From Candidatus Aenigmatarchaeota archaeon (GTDB taxonomy: Archaea; Aenigmatarchaeota; Aenigmatarchaeia; Aenigmatarchaeales; JAHLMR01): DNA of 29,486 nt. Made by a program: the position numbers and the translations under genes. Below are positions 22,487 to 29,486 of this stretch, piece after piece. Where the stretch lies: NCBI GenBank assembly GCA_018920255.1, contig JAHLMR010000007.1:1-29486 (forward strand), read 5' to 3'. Under the pieces are notes generated by a model. It saw nothing but the letters and a program-made list of their open reading frames with translations. It was not told the origin of the DNA and searched no databases. Numbering within the stretch: position 1 is the first letter of the stretch; each line of letters starts with the position of its first letter.

Positions 22487-23776
22487 TTATGGTTCAGTTC
22501 TTTCAATTGTTCTAGGAAATGCTATTGCATCTTTAATAGTTGGTACGCCTGTAAACCACATTACAACTCTATCTACTCCTAAACCAAAACCAGCATGAGG
22601 TACACTACCATATCTTCTTAAATCAAAATACCATTCATAATTTCTAGGATCATCTTTTTGTTCTATTAAAGCTTTTTTCATTTCATCAATATTTAAATCT
22701 CTTTCTGAACCACCAATAATTTCAAAACCAACTTCTGGAGCTAATATATCTAAACATCTTGCCAATTCTGGATTTTTTTGATCTCTTGGTTTATAAAATG
22801 CCATTACTTTTTTCGGATAATGTGTTACAATTACTGGTTTATTAAAATGTGCTGTTATTTGTTTTTCCTCTATAGACCTTAAATCTTTTCCAAATTTTAC
22901 TTCTATCCCATCTCTTTTAAGAATCTCTAATGCTTCTGTATATGTAATTCTTGGAAATGGTGGTACAATATTTTCTAGTATTTTATAATCTCTTCCAAGC
23001 TCTTTTAATTCTTTTTTATTGTTTTCAAGTACAGACTGAGCTAAATATGAGACTAAATTTTCACAAAGTTTTGCTAAACCATCTAAATCCATCCAAGCAG
23101 CCTCTGCTTCACAATGCCAGTATTCTGTTAAATGTCTTGCTGTTTTTGATTTTTCTGCACGAAAAGATGGTCCTAAAGTATATACCTTTTCTAATCCGTA
23201 AATTAAAGCCTCAAGATAAAATTGTGCTGTTTGAGAAAGTCTTAATTTTTCTTTGCCAAAATAGTCAACTTCAAACATTTCCAAACCAGACTCTGAAGTT
23301 TTTACAAAAAATGGTGCTTGTACATAATAGTATCCTTCCTTTTTAAAAAATTCATGAATTGCATTAAAAATTGTAGATCTTATTTTCAAAACATTTATCA
23401 TTTTCCAACTTCTTACCCAAAGATGTCTAACATCTAAAAGAAATTCTTCACTTATATCTTTAGAAATTGGAAAATTTTGAGATTGTCCGATTATTTGTAA
23501 TTTTTCAACTTCAATTTCTCTTCCTCCGGGTGCTCGATTGTCTTTTCTTACAAAACCATAAACATATAAACTTGTTTCAATACCCATTTTGTCTGCAATA
23601 TTAAAAAAATCTTTATTCTTTTTTACAACACACTGAATACGTTCAGAACTATCTCTTAAAATAAAAAATATATTTTCTTTTGAAGATCTGTGTCTATATA
23701 CCCAACCTCTTACCCAAACATTTTTTTCATCATATTTTCCATCAAGAATATCTGAAATTTTAATAAATTCTTCCAT
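22487..23776 (-). CDS. asnS: Asparaginyl-tRNA synthetase
   Basis: 429 residues. N-terminal OB-fold anticodon-binding domain (about 1-105), class II catalytic domain with motif 2 FRAEKSKTARHLTEYWHCEAE and motif 3 GLGVDRVVMWFTG near the C-terminus. The motif 2 wording (HLTE.WH.EAEAAWMDL) matches archaeal AsnRS such as that of Pyrococcus better than AspRS. It implies direct charging of tRNA-Asn. Start is adjacent to the gins51 end (one base). Confidence 0.88.
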   Translation of the reverse strand: MEEFIKISDILDGKYDEKNVWVRGWVYRHRSSKENIFFILRDSSERIQCVVKKNKDFFNIADKMGIETSLYVYGFVRKDNRAPGGREIEVEKLQIIGQSQNFPISKDISEEFLLDVRHLWVRSWKMINVLKIRSTIFNAIHEFFKKEGYYYVQAPFFVKTSESGLEMFEVDYFGKEKLRLSQTAQFYLEALIYGLEKVYTLGPSFRAEKSKTARHLTEYWHCEAEAAWMDLDGLAKLCENLVSYLAQSVLENNKKELKELGRDYKILENIVPPFPRITYTEALEILKRDGIEVKFGKDLRSIEEKQITAHFNKPVIVTHYPKKVMAFYKPRDQKNPELARCLDILAPEVGFEIIGGSERDLNIDEMKKALIEQKDDPRNYEWYFDLRRYGSVPHAGFGLGVDRVVMWFTGVPTIKDAIAFPRTIERTEP

Positions 23777-24376
23777 TTAATCACCTGTATTTAATATTTT
23801 TGCTAAATTTCTTTTTGAAAGCATTTCAGCTATTTCAATTGGAAGATTAATTCTTTCATTGCATGAATATGGCCCGTACTCTTTTTCGTCAGGACCCAAA
23901 AATCTTGGTATATCTTGTATAATTAAAACTTCACAGTTGTTTTCTAATCTTTTTTCTTCTTTTATTTCAAGAATTTTATTTTTTGCTTCAGAAATTTTTT
24001 CTTCAACTATAGTTGTATAATCAAAAATCCTTCCTCGAATTTGATCTTTATAATTTTTCATAAGAAGTATAAGCTCGTCGAAAAATTTTTGCTCTTCTTC
24101 CGTCATATTTTTTAATGGTAATTCACCTCTAATTGTTCTAAGAGCACCTAATACAATTTTTTTCATTCTTCTATTTATAATATCCTCTAAAAGAAGTTTT
24201 GCATTTTTTACTTCTATTATAGATTCCGGATTTTTAGAATTCTGTTTTTGATTAAACCATAAAGAAACTGATTTATAAAAATCATTAGGAAGTTTTGATA
24301 AAGTTCCTTTTTCATCTTCTTTTTTTTCTTCTCTGTTAATCATTCTTATATATTCATAGGTTATTATTTCAGTCAT
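23777..24376 (-). CDS. GINS complex subunit Gins51 (Gins15)
   Basis: 199 residues. N-terminal GINS A domain (EYIRMINREEKKEDE, LPNDFYKSVSLWF) and C-terminal B domain (VLIIQDIPRFLGPDEKEYGPY). Bridges MCM helicase to the replisome; in many archaea it lies next to primase or PCNA genes, as here. ATG 24376 is preferred over GTG 24385; GTGAT before the ATG is a Shine-Dalgarno-like site overlapping the primase stop. Confidence 0.85.
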   Translation of the reverse strand: MTEIITYEYIRMINREEKKEDEKGTLSKLPNDFYKSVSLWFNQKQNSKNPESIIEVKNAKLLLEDIINRRMKKIVLGALRTIRGELPLKNMTEEEQKFFDELILLMKNYKDQIRGRIFDYTTIVEEKISEAKNKILEIKEEKRLENNCEVLIIQDIPRFLGPDEKEYGPYSCNERINLPIEIAEMLSKRNLAKILNTGD

Positions 24377-24381
24377 TTTTA

Positions 24382-25668
24382 TCACTTATTTTTATTCTTT
24401 TTAATAGATTTATTATTTTTCATTTCTTTTAAATAAAGTGAAATTGCATAGTTTACCGGATTTTTTTTACAATTTTCATTTTTTTGACATATTCCTATTG
24501 ATTTATAATATAAATCAGAATCGCAATTTGCTGGCATTAAAACTCTTGATTGTCTTGCATGCCATTTAATTTGAGTTGTTATATATCTTTCTGAAAGTTT
24601 TTGTGTGTTTTTCGAATTCCATTCTAAAAGAATTTTTTCAATATCCTGAATATTCCAACCAACATTTTGTAAAAATGTTATAATTGTAAAAATAGATCTT
24701 TTTTTACCATCTGAAAGACCCTTTAAAATATTTTTTATACAAGGTGGAAAATATTTTTCTGGTATTTTAAATCCTATTTTTATATTTTTTTTCTTTTCTT
24801 CTATCTTTTGTGGTTTAAAAAATCCAGTTTCAGCAGCCCATTTAAATGCTGCATCAATAAGATCATTTGCTTCATCTTTTTTATTAATAAGAAAATCAGC
24901 ATATATTTTTGGTTTTTTAAAATCAGCCCATTCTATATTAAAGTTTTTTATATCTGATATTTTTATTGGAATTGAAATTTTCCATGTTTTTTCATTAAAT
25001 GAGTAAGGCATTCTAAACAAATGCCTTACTCCCCAATTTTTTTCTATTTCAACAAATTCATAAGGTGATAATTCTTTTAAAGATGGTATAAGATTTATTA
25101 AAGAGCTATAGCCGCCTTCTAATGCAACAAGTCTTTCAAGTAAGCGATCTTTAATTTTTTCACTTATAAAAGAAGAAATTAATCTTGGGAGATTTGGATA
25201 AAATTCTGAAATTGATTTACCATTTATTTTTTCTGGAAATGCGTTAGAAGCTATTGCAATATGAAAACCCCTTCTTCCACTAAACTTAATAGTTGGAGAT
25301 ATTGAATACTGTTTAAGAAACTCGCATACTTCAATTGCACATTCTTTAGAATGTTCTAATTTAACTTTAGAATCAATATCTATTATCAAATCAAACCCAC
25401 AACGAAGTTTATTTAATTCTAATTCATTTGACGTTATACTCATTGGTTGTGACCAATGCTCAACAGAACAATGGAATGCAACTGCTCCTTTCTCTACTCT
25501 TTCAACAATATCTCTAGAGTATAATAAAATATCTGGTCTTTTTAAATAAATACCATCTGATGTTACAGAAACAACTTCTCTATTTTTTGAAAAAGAAAGA
25601 ATTTTTTCTTGAATAATCTTATTTGAATAGTAATTTAGAATTTCTTCTTTAGATAAGCTTTCTACCAT
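24382..25668 (-). CDS. Single-chain DNA primase (PriS domain fused to PriL Fe-S domain)
   Basis: 428 residues. The N-terminal half is the catalytic PriS fold: FHCSVEHWS, D97-I-D99 metal site, SGRRGFH at 130-136. The C-terminal part (about 305-405) matches the PriL Fe-S domain: PPC at 308-310, NCDS with Cys382, and Cys394 and Cys400, the four iron-sulfur ligands, along with KGLSDGKKRSIFTIITFLQNVGW. PriL's N-terminal domain is absent. In most archaea the two are separate proteins; single-chain primases are known in Nanoarchaeum and other DPANN. Synthesises RNA/DNA primers. Confidence 0.87.
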   Translation of the reverse strand: MVESLSKEEILNYYSNKIIQEKILSFSKNREVVSVTSDGIYLKRPDILLYSRDIVERVEKGAVAFHCSVEHWSQPMSITSNELELNKLRCGFDLIIDIDSKVKLEHSKECAIEVCEFLKQYSISPTIKFSGRRGFHIAIASNAFPEKINGKSISEFYPNLPRLISSFISEKIKDRLLERLVALEGGYSSLINLIPSLKELSPYEFVEIEKNWGVRHLFRMPYSFNEKTWKISIPIKISDIKNFNIEWADFKKPKIYADFLINKKDEANDLIDAAFKWAAETGFFKPQKIEEKKKNIKIGFKIPEKYFPPCIKNILKGLSDGKKRSIFTIITFLQNVGWNIQDIEKILLEWNSKNTQKLSERYITTQIKWHARQSRVLMPANCDSDLYYKSIGICQKNENCKKNPVNYAISLYLKEMKNNKSIKKNKNK

Positions 25669-25719
25669 ATACGTAAAATATCTGTAAAATTTAAAAAGAT
25701 TGAAATATCTTGAAATACT

Positions 25720-26664
25720 ATGAAAAGAGAAGATATTTTAAAGGAAGAGGTAAAAGATTATAGAGTTTTAGAAATAAAAAATGTTTCAGAAATTTCAAAA
25801 AAAATGTTAGAATCTGGGGGTTTTACTGCAAAATCCTTTGGTAAAGCTGTTGATATTTTAACAGATATGTTTAAATCAGATTGTATAAAATTTCTTTCTT
25901 TTCCTGGTTGTATAGTTTCTACAGGACTGCGTGGAGTAATTGCAGAATTAATAGAAAATGGGTTTGTAGATGTTATTATTACTACATGTGGAACATTAGA
26001 TCATGATCTTGCTAGAGCATGGGGAGGAAAATATTGGCATGGAAGTTTTGAATATGATGATGCTTCCTTAAAGGATATTGAAATTAACAGATTAGGAAAT
26101 ATACTTGTTCCAAATGAAAGTTACGGAATTATTATAGAAGAAAAAATGAAAGAAATTTTAACAAAAATTTTTAAGGAAAAAAATATTTGGTCTGGTTTTG
26201 AATTAATACAAAAAATTGGAGAAACTCTTAATGATAAAAATTCAATATTATATCAGTGTGCAAAAAGAAAAATACCTATTTTTGTACCAGGAATAACGGA
26301 TGGAGCGTTTGGTACTAATCTTGTTTGGTTTTCTCAAGAAAATGACTTTAAATTAGATCTTTTGGAAGATGAAAAGGAACTTGCAAAAATTTCATTTACA
26401 AAGAAAAAAACTGGAGCATTAATGATAGGTGGAGGAATTTCCAAGCATCATACTATATGGTGGAATCAATTTAAAGGTGGTCTTGATTTTGCTGTTTACA
26501 TAACTACGGCAACTCAATACGATGGCTCTTTAAGTGGAGCAAGACTTGAAGAAGCTATAAGTTGGGGTAAAATTTCAAAAAATGCAAAATATACAACAAT
26601 AGATGGAGATGCAACATTAATTCTTCCATTTTTATTAAAAGCTGTTTATGAAAGAATATTATAA
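25720..26664 (+). CDS. dys: Deoxyhypusine synthase
   Basis: 314 residues. Converts a lysine of aIF5A to deoxyhypusine using spermidine and NAD. Conserved blocks: GFVDVIITTCGTLDHDLAR, GSFEYDD, FVPGITDGAFG, and the C-terminal DGSLSGARLEEAISWGKI with the catalytic lysine, followed by DGDATLILPFL. A divergent promoter region separates it from primase, and it converges with PCNA. Confidence 0.95.
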   Translation: MKREDILKEEVKDYRVLEIKNVSEISKKMLESGGFTAKSFGKAVDILTDMFKSDCIKFLSFPGCIVSTGLRGVIAELIENGFVDVIITTCGTLDHDLARAWGGKYWHGSFEYDDASLKDIEINRLGNILVPNESYGIIIEEKMKEILTKIFKEKNIWSGFELIQKIGETLNDKNSILYQCAKRKIPIFVPGITDGAFGTNLVWFSQENDFKLDLLEDEKELAKISFTKKKTGALMIGGGISKHHTIWWNQFKGGLDFAVYITTATQYDGSLSGARLEEAISWGKISKNAKYTTIDGDATLILPFLLKAVYERIL

Positions 26665-26666
26665 TT

Positions 26667-27416
26667 TTATTCTTCGCTTACACGCGGAGCCAATATAAAC
26701 GATAAATGTATGTTTGGATTAGAGAATTCTAATTTTATAGGATAATCTGTTCCAAAACTTATTTTTGCTATTTCTGAAAGTTTAGATGCTTTAATTATTT
26801 TTTTCAAATAGTCTAATGGGTATCTTGATTTTACTGTTTCTCTAATATTATTTATAGTTAAATTCTCTCCTGCATTTACTTTTATTTCAACTTTACTTCC
26901 ATCGCCTTCTGCTTTTAATATGAATTTATCCTTTTGTAATTCAAATAACATAGAATCAGCTATTATATCACCATCCGAAATACCTTGTTCAAGTATTTCT
27001 GATTTTATATCTGCAGTAGAAGGAAATTCTAATCCAGTTATTTGACTTGTTTCTTCAGAAGAAATATCTAATATGGGTATTGCAAATGTTCTTGTTGACT
27101 TTCCTTCTGAATAAAGTTCTAATCTTTGTTCTTCTTCATTAAACTTTAAAGTAAGAATATCTGAAGGATCTATCCTTTTCAAAATTGTAAGAAAGTTAAT
27201 TATATTTAATCCTATATCTAAATCACCAGAATAGTTATATTCTGCAAACGCATTAGAAAATATTTTAAAATCAACAAGAGTAACCATAGCTCTATCTGTT
27301 GCAGTTAATTCTATACCACTGCTTCTAATTTTTAAAACACCCTCATCTATTAATTGAGCGATTGTTTCTATAGAATCACGAAATGCTTTAATATCAGTTA
27401 ACTTTGCTGAAAACAT
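26667..27416 (-). CDS. pcn: Sliding clamp PCNA
   Basis: 249 residues, the usual size. N-terminal FSAKLTDIKAFRDSIETIAQLIDEG, the DxxxRMVTLVDF-like DRAMVTLVDF block, central LDISSEETSQ linker and the end PIKLEFSN...LSFILAPRVSEE. Homotrimeric clamp for polymerase, ligase and FEN1. GAGGTGG lies 7 bases before the ATG. Confidence 0.95.
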   Translation of the reverse strand: MFSAKLTDIKAFRDSIETIAQLIDEGVLKIRSSGIELTATDRAMVTLVDFKIFSNAFAEYNYSGDLDIGLNIINFLTILKRIDPSDILTLKFNEEEQRLELYSEGKSTRTFAIPILDISSEETSQITGLEFPSTADIKSEILEQGISDGDIIADSMLFELQKDKFILKAEGDGSKVEIKVNAGENLTINNIRETVKSRYPLDYLKKIIKASKLSEIAKISFGTDYPIKLEFSNPNIHLSFILAPRVSEE

Positions 27417-27458
27417 ACAACCACCTCTATTTAATTTTAATTAATAAAATATTTAAAT

Positions 27459-27770
27459 TCAAAATTTTATTGTATTTTCTCTTATTTTTCTATTCAATTC
27501 AATATCAAAATTATTTATTTCTTGTACACAACAACCAAAGCATTTTTCTCCTATAACATCTGCAATTACTTTAACTCTTTGCCCAGAATTTATGTATGAT
27601 AATTTATCTTCTGAATCAAATAATACTTCAACTATTCCAGTACCATCATCTAAAAAAAATGAACTTTTATTTAAATTAACTATTGTTCCTAAAAGTCTCA
27701 CTCTTCCATTTTTTGGTAATTCAGAAATTTTAGAATCATTAAAATGGGCTGTTTTTTTAATAAATGGCAT
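27459..27770 (-). CDS. Small OB-fold nucleic-acid-binding protein
   Basis: 103 residues with one OB fold: GRVRLLGTIVNLNKSSFFLDDGTG, VEVLF, GQRVKVIADVIG. It resembles RPA-type small ssDNA-binding or RMI2-like proteins. A CFGCC cysteine cluster near 81-85 is unusual. Upstream of PCNA on the same strand, so a replication/repair role is likely. Exact family uncertain. Confidence 0.7.
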   Translation of the reverse strand: MPFIKKTAHFNDSKISELPKNGRVRLLGTIVNLNKSSFFLDDGTGIVEVLFDSEDKLSYINSGQRVKVIADVIGEKCFGCCVQEINNFDIELNRKIRENTIKF

Positions 27771-27852
27771 ATTAAATTTTTATATTAATGAAATTAATAA
27801 AGATTTTGTTTTATAAAAAATTTTAAATATCCTAAAAAAATAATTAAAAAAT

Positions 27853-28131
27853 ATGTTTGGAAAAATTGAATCAATAATAAAAGAAAAAAATTTGAAATTA
27901 TCTGATTGTGATTATCATACAATGAGAAGCTTAGAGAACGGCGGAAAAATTAGAGCTTTGGTTTTAAAGGGTGAAAAAATAGCTCATGTTGAATATATTT
28001 GTCCAAATTGTAAAAATTATGAATATAAAACAATAGAGTGGAAACAAGTTTCTAAAGGTGCAAAATATAGATTTACTGTAGATTGTGGAAAATGTGGTTT
28101 TAAAATTAAAGTTGAAAAGCTGAAAAAATAG
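27853..28131 (+). CDS. Zinc-ribbon protein, unknown function
   Basis: 92 residues. N-terminal helical part then a zinc ribbon with CPNC (about 50-53) and CGKC (about 78-81) joined by a beta hairpin region (EYKTIEW...RFTVDCG). Conserved-looking archaeal small protein, function unknown. Diverges from the OB-fold gene. Confidence 0.65.
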   Translation: MFGKIESIIKEKNLKLSDCDYHTMRSLENGGKIRALVLKGEKIAHVEYICPNCKNYEYKTIEWKQVSKGAKYRFTVDCGKCGFKIKVEKLKK

Positions 28132-28155
28132 ATTAAGTAGATATTAGATTCCTAT

Positions 28156-28222
28156 TTTACATTTTTAACTTCAGTAAATACTAATTCTCTGTCTTTTGTT
28201 TTTGAAATAATATCGAATTTTA
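28156..28222 (-). pseudogene. Decayed fragment of PD-(D/E)XK-like gene
   Basis: 67 bases differ at only four positions from 29349-29415, inside the intact open frame at the window end. Read on the minus strand it gives FDIISKTKDRELVFTEVKNVK followed at once by a stop, so only the D...E-V-K core remains. Confidence 0.75.
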
Positions 28223-28277
28223 GGACCTATTGAAATGAAGTTTTCTTTGTTTCACATATCTATTATTATTTTTCCGT

Positions 28278-29126
28278 TCAGATTAAATATTCTTTTACAT
28301 TCCATAATGTTTTATATTCTTCTAAACTTTTGAAAAATTCTTCTTTATTTTCAGCTAAAGCACTTACTATTAAATTATAAAACAAATAATCACGATATTT
28401 TTTGTATTTCTCTTTTTGAGCTTTAGTTAATTTTTTCTTATCTAAAGGAAAATGTAAAAGAAAGAATATACCTCCATCATCAAATACTTCTTTCTTAAGT
28501 GCAGGGGCATTTTTTACTTCTTGAGGTAAAATTTCTAAAAATTTTGGACCGAAAATGTAAAACGGTGAATTAAATGCTGCTATTATCCAACCATCAATTA
28601 CTTTATTGAAATCTGTTTCTTTGGGTAATCTTTTATGTTTTAAAATAAAATCCCAAACAGTTATTGCACTTGTTGCATCTTCATCTTCTAAAATACTATA
28701 AATAGAATAAACTAATGAAGGACGAACAAGTAAATATAAATCTTTAACAAAATTAATAATTAATTTTTGATTTTTAATTGATTTAATCTCTCCATCTGTG
28801 GAGAAAGCTATCATGTCCCATTCTATTTTTTTTCTGTCTTTATTTACATCTTTAGGGAAAAAAGAAATACCAACCAAACTGCTAAATACTTTAAAATCTA
28901 AATATAAATTAAATAAATCTCTTTTTTTACATCTTTCGCTCCAACGTTTTATTGCTTCATCTAATGTGTAATCAACATAATCAAGATTTTCATTTTCATA
29001 TTTAGTTAAAAACTTTCCATTATATTTTTTAATAATCAAATCAGCTACTTTTTTAAGTACTTCTTCTGTTATTGGTATTGTTTGTTCGAAACATACAACT
29101 AAACGTTTTTCTTTTGAAATTGACAT
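28278..29126 (-). CDS. Unknown protein
   Basis: 282 residues, soluble, mostly helical and highly charged, with no membrane helix and no motif I recognise. ATG 29126 lies 6 bases after the stop of the PD-(D/E)XK-like gene, with GGTTGAT upstream, so both are probably co-transcribed. It sits between that gene and the decayed copy of the same gene, so it may have travelled with it. Accessory or defence-type partner is possible but unsupported. Confidence 0.6.
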   Translation of the reverse strand: MSISKEKRLVVCFEQTIPITEEVLKKVADLIIKKYNGKFLTKYENENLDYVDYTLDEAIKRWSERCKKRDLFNLYLDFKVFSSLVGISFFPKDVNKDRKKIEWDMIAFSTDGEIKSIKNQKLIINFVKDLYLLVRPSLVYSIYSILEDEDATSAITVWDFILKHKRLPKETDFNKVIDGWIIAAFNSPFYIFGPKFLEILPQEVKNAPALKKEVFDDGGIFFLLHFPLDKKKLTKAQKEKYKKYRDYLFYNLIVSALAENKEEFFKSLEEYKTLWNVKEYLI

Positions 29127-29132
29127 ATTCAA

Positions 29133-29486
29133 TCAACCTTATCTATTACTATTATATCAATATTATATATTGATTTAAATTCTTCTAATTTATTTAAAAT
29201 AGTTTTTGGTATTTTTTCATGTGATATAAATCTATATTTAATTTTTTGATTAATTTCAATGTTTTTAAGAAAAATAAGATGTGATTTTATTTGTTTTATT
29301 ATTTCTTTGAAATCTTTAGTTTCGGAATTTTCATAAATTTTTTCCCAATTTACATTTTTAACTTCAGTAAATACTAATTCTCCATCTTTTGTTTCTGAAA
29401 TAATATCGAATTCTATGTTTTCTGTTTCTTTTTCTCTAATTCTTTTAATCTCTTTAATAGCATTTTCATTTATTTTAATATTTTTA
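29133..29486 (-). CDS. C-terminal part of protein with PD-(D/E)XK nuclease-like domain (cut by window edge)
   Basis: 118 residues visible, open to the window edge, ending at a TGA. The run IEFDIISETKDGELVFTEVKN has the order Asp, then E-V-K, of the PD-(D/E)XK nuclease fold; the same wording occurs in the C-terminal DUF234 domain of archaeal AAA+ ATPases, which is the likeliest identity. A free nuclease is the alternative. N-terminus not visible. Confidence 0.65.

Noticed and set aside
22487-23776. Aspartyl-tRNA synthetase
   Set aside because: Motif 2 and C-terminal wording fit archaeal AsnRS better; non-discriminating AspRS cannot be fully excluded.

Overview
This is a strongly AT-rich archaeal chromosome segment with densely packed genes. 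Archaeal origin is clear from aIF2-alpha, Nop10, eL37, eS27, eL44, Rpo6/RpoK, an LSm protein, PCNA, GINS, an archaeal primase, deoxyhypusine synthase, CDP-archaeol synthase, Sec61-beta, Pth2, TruD, an S-layer protein and type IV pilus-like machinery. A single-chain primase, with a PriS catalytic domain joined to a PriL-type Fe-S domain, points to a DPANN (Nanoarchaeota-like) lineage; that placement is inference.

Layout. 1-4160: envelope genes (a truncated membrane protein, Lon-like membrane protease, a pilin, a GT2 glycosyltransferase) plus tRNA-Met. 4176-6470: the S-layer gene with its terminator, a two-hairpin leader and a promoter. 6618-7948: a membrane-anchored winged-helix regulator and an unknown partner. 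8012-8874: tRNA-Thr, two small unknown genes and tRNA-Gly(CCC), packed with almost no spacing. 8911-13198: a pilus/secretion cluster with two tandem T2SSF proteins, four small single-TM pilin-like proteins and a lipoprotein. 13188-20061: TruD, DUF63, Pth2, lipid synthesis enzymes (CDP-alcohol transferase, CarS), DedA, PHP, tRNA-Gly(TCC), Sec61-beta, a secreted nuclease and an SDR enzyme. 20073-24376: tRNA-Lys and information-processing genes. 24382-27770: the replication cluster (primase, GINS, PCNA, OB-fold protein) plus deoxyhypusine synthase. 27853-29486: a zinc-ribbon protein, an unknown protein, a truncated PD-(D/E)XK-like gene and a decayed fragment of that gene.

The main observation is in the tRNA genes. 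All five are interrupted in the T-loop at the same place (59/60), and removing the insert restores a normal tRNA. Four of the inserts (84 to 111 nt) are built from shared hairpin modules around the core AAAGAAG/CTTCTTT; those in tRNA-Met and tRNA-Lys share a 128-nt identical tract. tRNA-Met and tRNA-Thr also carry tiny 15-nt and 13-nt inserts in the D-loop (20/21), and tRNA-Met has a canonical 37/38 intron as well, giving three introns in one tRNA. Bulge-helix-bulge (BHB) or relaxed BHB pairings can be drawn at most of the junctions. This looks like a spreading family of structured tRNA introns.
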